From contig NZ_JBNINT010000001.1 of NCBI RefSeq assembly GCF_050510895.1, forward strand, positions 3,906,001-3,970,000: a stretch of DNA of 64,000 nt. The letters are read 5' to 3'. Source of the DNA: Pannonibacter phragmitetus_B (lineage in GTDB: Bacteria > Pseudomonadota > Alphaproteobacteria > Rhizobiales > Stappiaceae). The notes beneath the pieces were generated by a model, which saw only the letters and a list, made by a program, of their open reading frames with translations, ran no database searches and was not told the origin of the DNA. This document shows positions 39,453 through 49,634 of this stretch, in pieces (positions within the stretch are counted from its first letter, which is position 1; every line of letters begins with the position of its first letter). The position numbers and the translations under genes are program-made.

Positions 39453-40226
39453 TCATTTGTTGCGGAACTGGGGTGTGCGCTTGTCGATGAAGGCGGCCAT
39501 GCCCTCGCTCTGGTCTTCCGTGGCAAAGGCCGCATGGAACATGCGCCGCTCGAAGCGGATGCCCTCGGCCAGCGTCGTCTCGTAGGCACGGTTGACGCTT
39601 TCCTTGGTCATCATCACCACAGGCATGGAGAAGTCCGCGATCTTCTCTGCTGCCTTGACGGCCTCTTCCATAAGGTCATCCAACGGCACAATGCGCGAAA
39701 CAAGCCCGCAGCGCTCGGCCTCCACCGCGTCCATCAAACGGCCGGTCAGGCACATTTCCATGGCCTTGGACTTGCCGATGAAGCGTGTGAGGCGCTGGGT
39801 GCCGCCGGCGCCCGGCAGAACGCCAAGGGTGATCTCCGGCTGGCCGAACTTTGCATTGTCAGCCGCCAGGATGAAATCGCACATCATGGCAAGCTCGCAG
39901 CCGCCGCCCAGCGCGTAGCCAGCCACCGCCGCAATGACCGGCTTGCGGTTGCGCGCCACCCGGTCCCACGGGGTGATGAGATCGGTCATATAGGCCTTGG
40001 CGAAATCAAAGGGCTGCATCTCCTTGATGTCCGCTCCAGCCGCAAAGGCCTTCTGCGAACCAGTGATGATGACGCAGCCGACGCGCTCATCCGCCTCGTA
40101 GGCATCAAGCGCAGCCGCCACCTCAGCCATCAGGGCCGCGTTGAGGGCGTTGAGGGCCTTCGGCCGGTTGAGCGTGATGATGCCCACCTTGCCGCGCTTT
40201 TCGGTCAGGATGTTCTCATATGCCAT
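39453..40226 (-). CDS. echA: Enoyl-CoA hydratase
   Basis: Complete 257-residue crotonase-fold enzyme, hydrating trans-2-enoyl-CoA in beta-oxidation. Oxyanion-hole segments are AFAAGADIKEM and GYALGGGCELAMMCD. The catalytic glutamates lie in FGQPEITLGVLPGAGGTQRL. It matches FadB1x-type mitochondrial-like enoyl-CoA hydratases. Intact frame, ATG 40226. Between mutM and rpsT, all on the minus strand. Confidence 0.93.
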   Translation of the reverse strand: MAYENILTEKRGKVGIITLNRPKALNALNAALMAEVAAALDAYEADERVGCVIITGSQKAFAAGADIKEMQPFDFAKAYMTDLITPWDRVARNRKPVIAAVAGYALGGGCELAMMCDFILAADNAKFGQPEITLGVLPGAGGTQRLTRFIGKSKAMEMCLTGRLMDAVEAERCGLVSRIVPLDDLMEEAVKAAEKIADFSMPVVMMTKESVNRAYETTLAEGIRFERRMFHAAFATEDQSEGMAAFIDKRTPQFRNK

Positions 40227-40355
40227 TGCAGTCCTCCGCTGACGGGCTGTGCCCCTTTGGCAGCACCCAGCGGCAGCGCTCTCTGGCGCCCCTCCGTCCG
40301 GGCCATGACATCAAGGGGTATCTGACACGCCGCACACGTGCAAGGCGCTGCCCTC

Positions 40356-40370
40356 CCGCCTTTTTGGCGG
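40356..40370 (-). terminator. Short hairpin downstream of mutM
   Basis: CCGCC (40356-40360) and GGCGG (40366-40370) flank TTTTT, five bases past the mutM stop. A short stem with no T-tract on the minus strand, so weak. Confidence 0.3.
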
Positions 40371-40374
40371 AGCC

Positions 40375-41280
40375 TCAGCGCTGGCACTTCGCGCAGTGGA
40401 AGGTAGACCGGCCCGATTGCACCAGCCGGAGAACTGTGCCCTTGCAGCCTTCCGTGCGGCATGGCTCGCCCTCGCGGCCATAGACGGCAAAGCTGTGCTG
40501 GAAATAGCCCAGGGTGCCGTCGGTCTGCGCATGGTCGCGCAGGGTGGAGCCGCCAGCAGCTATCGCCTCTTCCAGCACCTTGCGGATTGCCGCTGCCAGC
40601 CGCTCGCGCGCGGCCACGCGCTGCTTGCCCGGTCCCGTTATGTCGCCCGCCGCCCGTTCCGGGCTGAGGCCTGAGCGCCAAAGAGCTTCGCAGACATAGA
40701 TATTGCCAAGACCGGCAATCAGGCGCTGATCCAGAAGCGCCGCTTTCAAGGGCGCGGACTTGCCCGCAAAAAGCCGGTCAAGCAGATCCGCATTCAGCGC
40801 ATTGCCCAAAGGCTCAATGCCGATGGCGGCAAACAGCGGGTGGGAACTGAGGCCGTTGCGGGCCACCAGCTGCATGAAACCGAAGCGGCGCGGATCATTA
40901 TAGATGATGCGGCTTGCCGTCTGGGAGGCCGTGCTGCCGGGGGCCGAGAGGTGGAAGACCACATGGTCGTGCTTTTCATCACGTGAACGGGCGTGGGTGA
41001 AATCACCGGGCATGTGGCTCACCTGTTGCCGCTCAACCCGAAAGGACCCGGACATACCCAGATGCATGACCAGAACTTCGCCGCTTTCGAGGTCCGCCAG
41101 CAGATATTTCGCCCGGCGGGAAAGGGCTGTGACAATCCGCCCTTCCACCCGCTCCACGAAGCGTTCGGGGAATGGAAAGCGCAGATCCGGGCGGCGGCAT
41201 TCGAGTTTGAGGATGCGCGCGCCTTCAAAATCCGGCTGCAGGCCGCGCCTGACCGTCTCGACCTCGGGCAATTCGGGCAT
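40375..41280 (-). CDS. mutM: Formamidopyrimidine-DNA glycosylase
   Basis: Complete 301-residue Fpg/MutM, which removes 8-oxoguanine and formamidopyrimidines. MPELPEVETVRRGL supplies the catalytic Pro1 and Glu2. RRAKYLLADLESGEVLVMHL holds the beta-elimination Lys region. Residues 165-220 form the helix-two-turn-helix (ALLDQRLIAGLGNIYVCEAL). The zinc finger is CRTEGCKGTVLRLVQSGRST followed by FHCAKCQR. Intact frame. Divergent from ubiE with a 205-base spacer. Confidence 0.96.
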   Translation of the reverse strand: MPELPEVETVRRGLQPDFEGARILKLECRRPDLRFPFPERFVERVEGRIVTALSRRAKYLLADLESGEVLVMHLGMSGSFRVERQQVSHMPGDFTHARSRDEKHDHVVFHLSAPGSTASQTASRIIYNDPRRFGFMQLVARNGLSSHPLFAAIGIEPLGNALNADLLDRLFAGKSAPLKAALLDQRLIAGLGNIYVCEALWRSGLSPERAAGDITGPGKQRVAARERLAAAIRKVLEEAIAAGGSTLRDHAQTDGTLGYFQHSFAVYGREGEPCRTEGCKGTVLRLVQSGRSTFHCAKCQR

Positions 41281-41485
41281 GGGAAGACCTACCGATCTTG
41301 AGCAAAAGACTATATGGACAGCACAAACCGCCTATATGAGACGCGGGCCCGGCGCAACAATGGCGCTGGCCTGCGGCTTGTACTAAGGTCCGCGCAATTA
41401 CGACCGGCGCCCGGAACATCGGCACCGGGCCGCGCGTTGCGGAAGCAGTGCTGCTTCCGCGACCGTCATTCAGGGAGTGACCCGC

Positions 41486-42296
41486 ATGACCGACGAAACT
41501 GGCTTTTCCTCCGCAGGCGCCTATGCCTCCAGCCGCGCGCCCGAGGACATGCCGACCAGCTTCGGCTTCCGCACCGTGCGAGAAGGCGAGAAGCAGGGCC
41601 TCGTCAACGACGTGTTCCACAAGGTCGCCACCCGCTATGACATCATGAACGATCTGATGTCCGGCGGCCTGCACCGGGTGTGGAAGGATGCAATGGTCTC
41701 CACCCTTGCCCCCGCACACACCGGGCCGCGGCTGGAAGGTGCTGGATGTGGCCGGCGGCACCGGCGACATTGCAACGCGCATCGTCGAGCGCTCGGGCCG
41801 GGCGGTGGAAGCCGTGGTGCTGGATATCAACGGCTCCATGCTGGCCGTGGGACAGGACCGGGCAGACAAGGCGGGCCTGTCCGGCTCCATCCGCTTCTCG
41901 CAGGGCAACGCCGAAGTGCTGCCCTTCCCGGACCGCAGCTTTGACGCCTACACAATCGCCTTTGGCATCCGCAACGTTCCGGAAATCGGCAAGGCGCTGT
42001 CCGAGGCCTACCGCGTGCTGAAGCGCGGCGGCCGGTTCCTGTGCCTCGAATTTTCCGAAGTGGACATGCCCGGCCTCGACAAGATCTATGATGCCTTCTC
42101 CTTCCACGCCATTCCGGCGATGGGGCAGGCCGTGACCGGTGACGGGGAACCCTACCGCTATCTAGTGGAATCCATCCGCAAGTTCCCCAATCAGGAGCGC
42201 TTTGCAGACATGATCCGTACCGCTGGTTTCGAGCGGGTGACCTACCGCAACTACACCGGCGGCATCGCCGCCCTGCATTCGGGCTGGAAACTCTGA
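41486..42296 (+). CDS. ubiE: Ubiquinone/menaquinone C-methyltransferase UbiE, frame broken
   Basis: SAM-dependent C-methyltransferase of ubiquinone synthesis, about 269 residues after repair. SFGFRTVREGEKQGLVNDVF and HKVATRYDIMNDLMSGGLHR are the family's early motifs. The SAM loop VLDVAGGTGDIATRI is restored once one extra G is removed at 41723-41725. The signature YRVLKRGGRFLCLEFS comes later and YRNYTGGIAALHSGWKL ends the protein. ATG 41486 has AGGGAG nine bases upstream; a GTG three codons earlier is less likely. Ends 3 bases before ubiB. Confidence 0.93.
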
Positions 42297-42299
42297 TCC

Positions 42300-43883
42300 A
42301 TGGCCCTTGCAATACGTCCCTTGCTGCGTCTGGCGCAGGCCGGTTTTGTTCTGGCGCGTGAAGGCGTCTTCGGCCTGTTCAACATTCCGGACCTGCCGCC
42401 TGCCGCAAGGCTGGCGCTGCGCTTTGCCCGCCTGTTCGAGCGCCGCTCCGTGCGCGACAAGAGCGCCCGCTCCCGCCTTTCTGACGCGATGAACCGGCTG
42501 GGGCCTTCCTATGTGAAGCTTGGCCAGTTTCTCGCCACTCGCGCCGATGTGGTTGGCAAGGAAGCGGCAGCGGAGCTTGCCTATCTGCAGGACCGGCTGC
42601 CTGCCTTCAGCCAGAGCGAGGCCGAAGCCTGGGTCGCTGAGCAGCTGATGCGGCCCGTCAACGAGGTCTTCGTCGAGTTCGGCGAGCCCGTGGCCGCCGC
42701 CTCCATCGCGCAGGTTCACCCGGCCATGGTGCGCCAGAGCGACGGCTCGCTGCGCAAGATGGCCGTCAAGGTGCTGCGCCCGGGTGTGGCCCGCCGTTTC
42801 CAGCGCGATCTGGAAAGCTTCTATCTGGTCGCGCGTCTTGCCGAACGCTTCCACGAACCCTCCCGCCGCCTGCGGCCGCTGGCCGTGGTCGACACGCTGG
42901 CCCGCTCCGTGGCGCTGGAGATGGATTTCCGGCTGGAAGCGGCTGCCCTCTCCGAAATGGCCGAGAACACTGCTGAAGATCCCGGCTTCCGCGTGCCTTC
43001 CGTGGACTGGATACGCACCGCCAAGGGCGTGCTGACCATGGAATGGATCGACGGCACCAAGATGTCCGACGTAGAAGGGCTGACCCTTCAGGGCCTCGAT
43101 CTGGAGCTTCTGGCGGCCAATGTGATCCAGAGCTTCCTGCGCCACACCCTGCGCGACGGCTTCTTCCATGCCGACATGCATCAGGGCAATCTCTTCGTCG
43201 AGGCCGATGGCACGCTGGTGGCTGTCGATTTCGGCATCACCGGGCGCCTTGGCAAGGCCGAGCGCCGGTTCCTCGCCGAAATCCTCTACGGCTTCATCAC
43301 CCGCGATTACCGCCGCGTGGCGGAGGTGCATTTCGAGGCCGGTTACGTGCCTGCCGATCAGGATGTGGATGTGTTCGCCCAGGCGATCCGCGCCATTGGT
43401 GAGCCGATCCACGGCCATGATGCCTCGGAAATCTCCATGGCACGGCTTCTCACCCAGCTTTTCGAGGTGACGGAGCTGTTCCAGATGCACACTCAGCCGC
43501 AGCTGATCATGCTTCAAAAGACGATGGTGGTGGTGGAGGGTGTTGCCCGGACACTGAACCCGCGCCTCGACATGTGGCGCACGGCCGAGCCCGTGGTGGG
43601 TGCCTGGATCGCCCAGCATCTGGGGCCTGCAGGACGTCTGCGCGATGCCGGGGCTGCGGTAAACGCTCTCGGCCGTATCGCCAGCGACCTGCCCATTTTC
43701 GCCGACCGGGTAGGACGCATGTCGGAAGAGCTGGAAAAGATGGCCCATGAGGGCCTGCGCTTTGATGCCGCGACGGCGGAAGCCATCGGCCGCTCCGAAG
43801 CCCGCCACAACCGTTCGGGCCGGATTGCGCTCTGGATCATCGCTGTATCGCTTGCAGCAATAGCTGCCAAGGCCTGGTTCTGA
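42300..43883 (+). CDS. ubiB: Ubiquinone biosynthesis protein UbiB (ABC1/ADCK atypical kinase)
   Basis: Complete 527-residue UbiB. The KxGQ motif is in GPSYVKLGQFLATRADVVG (about residue 66), the Ala-rich nucleotide loop is VAAASIAQVHPAMV, then FFHADMHQGNLFVEADG and VAVDFGITGRLG carry the kinase-like catalytic residues. A C-terminal transmembrane helix is seen in SGRIALWIIAVSLAAIAAKA. It supports ubiquinone synthesis, probably as an ATPase organising lipid intermediates rather than as a hydroxylase. Operon with ubiE. Its TGA sits in the loop of the shared terminator. Confidence 0.95.
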   Translation: MALAIRPLLRLAQAGFVLAREGVFGLFNIPDLPPAARLALRFARLFERRSVRDKSARSRLSDAMNRLGPSYVKLGQFLATRADVVGKEAAAELAYLQDRLPAFSQSEAEAWVAEQLMRPVNEVFVEFGEPVAAASIAQVHPAMVRQSDGSLRKMAVKVLRPGVARRFQRDLESFYLVARLAERFHEPSRRLRPLAVVDTLARSVALEMDFRLEAAALSEMAENTAEDPGFRVPSVDWIRTAKGVLTMEWIDGTKMSDVEGLTLQGLDLELLAANVIQSFLRHTLRDGFFHADMHQGNLFVEADGTLVAVDFGITGRLGKAERRFLAEILYGFITRDYRRVAEVHFEAGYVPADQDVDVFAQAIRAIGEPIHGHDASEISMARLLTQLFEVTELFQMHTQPQLIMLQKTMVVVEGVARTLNPRLDMWRTAEPVVGAWIAQHLGPAGRLRDAGAAVNALGRIASDLPIFADRVGRMSEELEKMAHEGLRFDAATAEAIGRSEARHNRSGRIALWIIAVSLAAIAAKAWF

Positions 43884-43897
43884 AGCCAGGCCTTGGC
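43866..43897. terminator. Bidirectional hairpin between ubiB and polA
   Basis: GCCAAGGCCTGG (43866-43877) and CCAGGCCTTGGC (43886-43897) are perfect 12-base arms around TTCTGAAG. The ubiB stop codon lies in the loop and the polA stop is 12 bases further on. Confidence 0.75.
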
Positions 43898-43908
43898 GCG
43901 GCGCCTTG

Positions 43909-46896
43909 TCAGTGCGCTTCGTCCCAGTTGTCTGCCGCCCGGGCATCGACCTGCAACGGCACGGAGATCTGCAACAGCGGCTCGCACGCCCCTTCCATGA
44001 TCCGGCGGATCACCGGGATGGCGGCTTCGACTTCTGCCTCTTCCGCTTCAAAGATCAGTTCGTCATGCACCTGCAGCAGCATGCGGATGTTGAGGCCTGC
44101 ATCCACCAGCGCATCTTCCATCCGCAGCATGGCACGGCGGATAATGTCGGCAGCTGAGCCCTGAATGGGCGCGTTGATTGCGGCACGTTCGAAGAAGGCA
44201 CGCATCGACGGGTTGGACGTGTTCACATCCGGATAATGTGCCTTGCGGCCGAAGAGCGTGGTGACAAAGCCCTTCTCATGCACTTCCTTCTTCACCGCTT
44301 CCATATAGTCGCGGATGCCGGGGAAGCGCTGGAAATATGTCTTGATGTAGTCGCCCGCCTCCCCGCGTGAAATGCCGAGCTGGGCGGCAAGGCCGAAGGC
44401 CGAAATGCCATAGATAATGCCGAAGTTGATCGCCTTGGCGCGGCGGCGGACCATCGGGTCCATGTCCTTCACCGGCACGCCGAACATCTCGCTCGCCGTC
44501 ATGGCGTGGATGTCGAGCCCATCGGCAAAGGCCTTTTTCAGCTGCGGAATGTCGGCAATGTGGGCCAGCACGCGCAATTCGATCTGGCTGTAGTCGGCGG
44601 AAATCAGCTTGTTGCCCTTTTCCGCCACGAATGCCTTACGGATCTTGCGGCCCGCTTCCGTGCGCACCGGAATATTCTGCAGGTTCGGCTCGGACGAGGA
44701 CAGGCGCCCCGTCGTGGTCGAGGCCAGCGAGTAGGACGTGTGAACGCGCTTCGTCTCCGGATTGATGAAGCCGGGCAGTGCATCCGAGTAGGTGGACTTC
44801 AGCTTGGCAAGCTGACGCCATTCGACGATCTTCACCGGCAGCTCATGGCCCTCGGCGGCCAGATCATCCAGCACCGAAACGGAAGTGGACCAGGCGCCGG
44901 TCTTGGTTTTTGCCGCCGGGCAGGCCCATCTTGCCGAACAGGATATCGCCCAGCTGCTTGGGTGAACCGATGTTGAAGGTCTCCCCGGCAAGGGCATAGA
45001 TCTCCGACTCCACGGCGGCCATGCCTTGCGCGAACTCGCCGGAAAGGCGCGACAGCATCTGCCGGTCGATGGAAATGCCGCGCCGCTCCATCCGCGCCAG
45101 CACCGGCACCATGGGCCGCTCCAGCGTTTCATAGACAGTGGCCATGGCTTCCGCCGCAAGGCGGGGCTTGAGCACCAGCCACAGACGCAGGGTTACATCC
45201 GCATCCTCGGCGGCATAGGCCGAAGCGCGGGAAATCTCCACCTTGTCGAAGGTCACCATCGACTTGCCTGACCCGGCCACCTCCTTGAAGGGGATGGGCG
45301 TGTGGCCAAGCCAGCGCCCGGACAGCTCGTCCATGCCGTTGCCGCCCTTGCCCGCATCCAGCGTGTAGGACAGCAGCATGGTGTCATCATGCGGGCCAAC
45401 CTCGATGCCGTGGCGGGCCATCACCTGCCAGTCATACTTGAGGTTCTGCGCGATCTTGAGCACGCCGGGGTCTTCCAGCATGGGTTTCAGCACATCAAGC
45501 GCGGCCCGCAGCGGGATCTGGCCGGGCACGAGACCACCGCCCCCAGAAGGTCGCCCTCCCCATCCACATGGCCAAGCGGCACATAGCAGGCACGGCCCGG
45601 ACGAGTGGCCAGCGACACGCCGACAAGTTCGGCCTGCATGGCGTCCAGCGAAGTGGTTTCCGTGTCGAAGGCAACGATGCCCGTTTCCATCGCCTCGGCC
45701 ACCCAGGCCTTGAGGCGCTCGATATCCGTTACCGTTTCATAGGCCGAGTGATCGACCGGAATGCGGCGGATTTCCTCAGCACGGGCAGCGGCAAGGCTCC
45801 GCGGCGTCATCATGCCGTCCGGAGCAAGCGCGCTGCCCGGAGCAGCCGGGGCTGTGGAACCGGATGCGGCGGGCGCGGAAGAAGCTGCATCGGGCCCGCG
45901 CTCCATCATGCGGCCCTTTGCATCGGGCGCATGCCAGCCGGGGATGGTCAGCTCCGTGGGGTCGATGTTGCCCGCCTCTGCGCCTGTTGCCTCGGCAATG
46001 CGGCGGGTGAGGGTGGTGAACTCCATCGCCTTGAGGAAGCCCACGGCCTTCGGGCCGTTGACGGCTTCCACGGCAAAATGGGTGACCGGGGTTTCTACCG
46101 GAACGTCGCATTTCAGCGTCACCAGCTGCTTGGAAATGCGGGCCTGTTCGGCAAATTCGATCAGGTTTTCCCGGCGCTTGGGCTGCTTGATGCTGGTGGC
46201 ATTGGCCAACAGGGTTTCAAGGTCGCCATATTCGAGGATCAGCTGCGCTGCCGTCTTCAGGCCGATGCCGGGCACGCCGGGCACGTTGTCGACGCCGTCA
46301 CCCGCCAGCGACTGCACCTCGATCACCTTGTCCGGGCCGACGCCGAATTTCTCGAACACCTCCGGCTCGCCGATGATCTTGTTCTTCATCGTGTCGATCA
46401 TGCCGATGCGCGGGCCGATCAGCTGCATCAGGTCCTTGTCGCCGGAAACAATGGTGACGCGCGCGCCCATGGCGGCGGCCTGCGTGGCATAGGTGGCGAT
46501 CAGGTCATCCGCCTCGAAGCCTTCCTGCTCGATGCAGGGCACGTTGAAGGCGCGGGTCGCCTGACGGATCAGGCCGAACTGCGGGATCAGATCCTCCGGC
46601 GGCTCCGGGCGCTGGGCCTTGTAGGCGGGGTAGATTTCACTGCGGAAGGTCTTGGAGGAGTGGTCGAAGATGACGGCGAAATGCGTCGGCTCGTCGCCCT
46701 TCTCCGGGGTCAGGCCCTCGGTCAGCAGCTTCCACAGCATGTTGCAGAAGCCGGAGACGGCCCCAACCGGCAGTCCATCGCTCTTGCGCGTCAGCGGCGG
46801 CAAGGCGTGATAGGCGCGGAAAATGAAGGTGGAACCATCGACCAGGATCAGGTGGTCATTGGCGGTGAGGGCGGGGAGAGAAGCATCGTTCGACAT
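43909..46896 (-). CDS. polA: DNA polymerase I, two frame breaks
   Basis: Three-domain PolA, about 995 residues. The 5'-nuclease begins LILVDGSTFIFRAYHALPPL and has EGFEADDLIATYA and SGDKDLMQLIG. The 3'-5' exonuclease shows IVAFDTETTSLDAMQAELVG and keeps DTE. The polymerase has ADYSQIELRVLAHIA (motif A), RRRAKAINFGIIYGISAFGL (motif B) and LLQVHDELIFE (motif C). A base is missing at the C5 run 45540-45544 (repair: LLGGGGLVPGQIP). One is extra at the T5 run 44907-44911 (repair: LPGGKTKTGAWST). Both are near-certain sequencing errors. Start ATG 46896 (MSNDAS). Confidence 0.95.
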
Positions 46897-46983
46897 GGCG
46901 CGGATCATGCCGGGGAACGGGTGCGGATGAAAGGCCTAATAGCGGCTTTGCCCAGTCAGGTTCTGCCGGATGGCTGCTTCGTC

Positions 46984-47978
46984 TCAGGCAATGCGCGCCC
47001 AGGCGGGCCGCTCGATCAGGAAGCCGAACCAGCCGGTGCGGCGGATGAACCATAAAAGCAGCAGTGGTGAGAAGGCTGCGGCAAGCGTCACCAGCAGGGA
47101 AACCGTACCGGTATCCAGCATACCGGCTTTCAGAAGCAGCACGCGCGACACTGCCATGGGGAAGAAGAATGCGAGATAAATGACGATGGAGTTCTGGCCG
47201 ATGAATCGCAGCGGATCGAGAAGGGGAAGCTGCGCCAGCAGGCTGGAGGCGAGCACGATGGCCACCGCTCCGGCAAAGCCAAGCGCCAGGGAAACGCCCG
47301 GCAGGCCGCTGTAGCCAGCAAAGACGGCAAGCCCGTTCACCAGCGCCCAGAGCCCAAGCCCGGCCAGTGCTGCGGACCTGTTGCCTGCGGCCCAGTCCGC
47401 CAGTGCGAAGAGGCGGCTCGCAAACACATAGCCGCCGAAGAAATAAACGAACCGCTCGGCAAAATAGTCGGCGATGTAGACACCCGTTTCGATGGGAAGG
47501 ATCTGCAACACAGCAGCCCCTGCCAGCGTCAGCTGCCAGGGCACCTTCAGGTCATGCAGAACCTTCGTCACAACGAAAAAGACCGCCAGCAGATAGATGA
47601 ACCAGAGCGTGCCGAAGGGCTGGACGAAGGAGATCAGATACTCCCGCAAGACCCCCACCAGCCAAGCTCAACGGCAAAGGACGGTGCCTTGATCACGAAC
47701 TGGATCGTGAGCCACAGGATGTAGAAATAGGCGAAGTGCAGCACCTTGCGGTCGGCATAGAGCCGCCAGGGGCGGGACAGGACAAGGGCCGTAAAAAGCC
47801 CCGAGATCATGAAGAAATCCGGCATGCGGAAGGGCGCAGCGAACTGTACCACCGGATGCATCCACCCGGTCTGCCCGGCAGCATCTTCCACGCCCAGCAC
47901 CGAGTGCATCATCACGACAAAGAAGATGCAAATGCCCTTGGCATGATCAACCCAGCCGATTCGCCCCGCTTCCCCCAT
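46984..47978 (-). CDS. Acyltransferase-3 family membrane protein (OpgC/fucose-4-O-acetylase-like), frame broken
   Basis: About 331 residues after repair with about ten hydrophobic segments. The N-terminus RIGWVDHAKGICIFFVVMMH has the family's catalytic-site-like D-x-x-K...H pattern. FRMPDFFMISGLFTALVLSR is also typical. One base is missing near 47660; repair joins AVELGLVGVLREY to LISFVQPFGTLWFIYLLAVF. Such proteins O-acylate surface glycans from the cytoplasmic side. It is not beside glycan genes, so the substrate is unknown. Start ATG 47978 (MGEAGR). Confidence 0.75.
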
Positions 47979-48144
47979 TCCGCTCCCCCGTGAGACCGCT
48001 TGGATCAGCCCTTTGCGTAAGGGATCACCCGCAAGGCCGCAAGACATGCAATGGCCTCGTGGCAGCACTGACCTGCACCGCCGTTCGAAGTTCTATCCGG
48101 CATAACGGCGGCTGGTGGCAGTCACTTCTGTGTGAGGGCAAGTG

Positions 48145-48630
48145 TCAGTTTCCGTCGCGCCAGGGGCTGATGCGCGGAGTGTCGCCGTCATCAGGCTTGT
48201 GGCGTGTGCTGGTCCATTCGGCACCGTCCAGATCCACCACCGGCTCACCCTGCTTGCGGCGGCGGTTGACGACCACGATGGAGGCCCGGCGGGAGAAGAA
48301 CCGTGCCAGCGCGGCGCGCAGCGGCGGAATGAACAGCAGAAGGCCAACCGTATCCGTCAGGAAGCCCGGCAGAAGCAGGAAGAGGCTTGCCAGAACGATC
48401 ATCGCGCCCTGCATCATGTCGTCGCCCGGAACGCGCCCTGCGTCCAGCTCCGATTGCATGCGCCGGACAAGAGAGAGCCCCTGCTGACGCAGAAGGACGG
48501 TTCCGGCCACGGCGGTCAGCACCGTGAGCAGGATGGTCGGCAGAACACCGATGGCTTCGCCCACCATGATGAAGACGGCGATTTCGGAAAGCGGCAGCAG
48601 GATCAGGCCGGCAAGGATCAGCAGAGGCAA
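48145..48630 (-). CDS. fxsA: FxsA-family membrane protein
   Basis: About 161 residues. Two to three hydrophobic segments: LLILAGLILLPLSEIAVFIM near the start, then LPTILLTVLTAVAGTVLLRQ and GAMIVLASLFLLLPGFLTDT. The last two follow the FxsA pattern; E. coli FxsA is known for F-plasmid exclusion effects on phage T7. No ATG fits; TTG at 48630 (LPLLILAG) is the most likely start. Divergent from the timA gene with 276 bases between, a usual alphaproteobacterial arrangement. That spacer shows no clear promoter beyond a TTGACA on the plus strand. Confidence 0.78.
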   Translation of the reverse strand: MPLLILAGLILLPLSEIAVFIMVGEAIGVLPTILLTVLTAVAGTVLLRQQGLSLVRRMQSELDAGRVPGDDMMQGAMIVLASLFLLLPGFLTDTVGLLLFIPPLRAALARFFSRRASIVVVNRRRKQGEPVVDLDGAEWTSTRHKPDDGDTPRISPWRDGN

Positions 48631-48906
48631 GGATTCAAACCCGTTGACAGTTATATAACAGGTACAAGATAGGCTCTGACGGCGGGAAATGCGAGGGATC
48701 TGCGCATTTTGCCATTCTTGTGCCGTTGCGGAGGGGCTAAGTTTCCAAAGAGCGCCGCACAGATGGACAAGACACTTGCCCCGCGCACTGGATGCTGGTT
48801 CAACAGAACCTACATATGGGAATGGATGATTGGCCTGCGGCCCTTTGCAACCGGCTTCTCCGGTTTGAGGGACACGCGGATCGCGGAGAGAGCCCGGTAG
48901 CACCAA

Positions 48907-49634
48907 ATGAACGATATTTTTGACGTAACGAACATCATTCTTCTGGGGCTGGCGATCTTCATATTCTTCAAGCTCCGCTCCGTGCTTGGCCGCCGCACGG
49001 GCAACGAGCGTCCGCCGTTTGATCCCTATTCCAAGCCTGCACCGGACAAGAACGGGCAGGCCCGCGCTGAAAGCCCGCGTGACAACGTGGTGCCGCTGCC
49101 CGGCTCGCAGCAGCAGCGCCAGGAGCTGGAAGACCAGGCAAACCCGGATCAACTGGCAGACAAGGTGGCCCCCGCAGGGTCGGCGCTGAACGAGGCGCTT
49201 CGGCAGGTTCTTTCAGCAGACCGCAGCTTTGAACCGGAGCAGTTCCTGCAAGGTGCCAAGGCCGCATACGAGATGATTGTCACAGCCTTTGCCGAAGGTG
49301 ACCGCAAGACGCTCAAGCCGCTCTTGTCCCGCGAAGTCTTCGACGGCTTCAACAGCGCCATCTCCGACCGCGAAGGGCGGGGGAAACGATCGAATCCACC
49401 TTTGTCGGCATCGACAAGGCCGAGATTGTGGAAGCCGGCATGAAGGGCAGCATAGCGCAGGTAACCGTACGGCTGCAGAGCGAGCTGATTTCCGCCACCC
49501 GGGACAAGGACGGCCACGTGATTGATGGCGATCCCAACCGGGTGAGCGAAGTGGTCGATATCTGGACCTTCGCGCGCGACACCACGACGCGCGATCCGAA
49601 CTGGAAGCTGGTCGCAACCGAATCAGCAGGATGA
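48907..49634 (+). CDS. Tim44-like domain protein TimA, frame broken
   Basis: About 242 residues after repair, homologous to the C-terminal domain of mitochondrial Tim44. The N-terminal helix IILLGLAIFIFFKLRSVLGR is a membrane anchor followed by a charged, Pro-rich linker. The Tim44 domain starts near FEPEQFLQGAKAAYEMIVTA and continues through LLSREVFDGFNSAI. One base is missing at the G5 run 49379-49383; repair gives DREGRGETIESTFVGIDKAE. Bacterial TimA proteins localise to the inner membrane and are proposed to assist protein traffic there. The stop overlaps the mltA start. Confidence 0.87.

Noticed and set aside
42162..43946. Long minus-strand open frame opposite ubiB
   Set aside because: High-GC shadow of a well-conserved gene; the translation shows no domain.
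45568..47055. Long plus-strand open frame opposite polA
   Set aside because: Antisense to the 5'-nuclease and exonuclease domains of PolA; no recognisable motifs.
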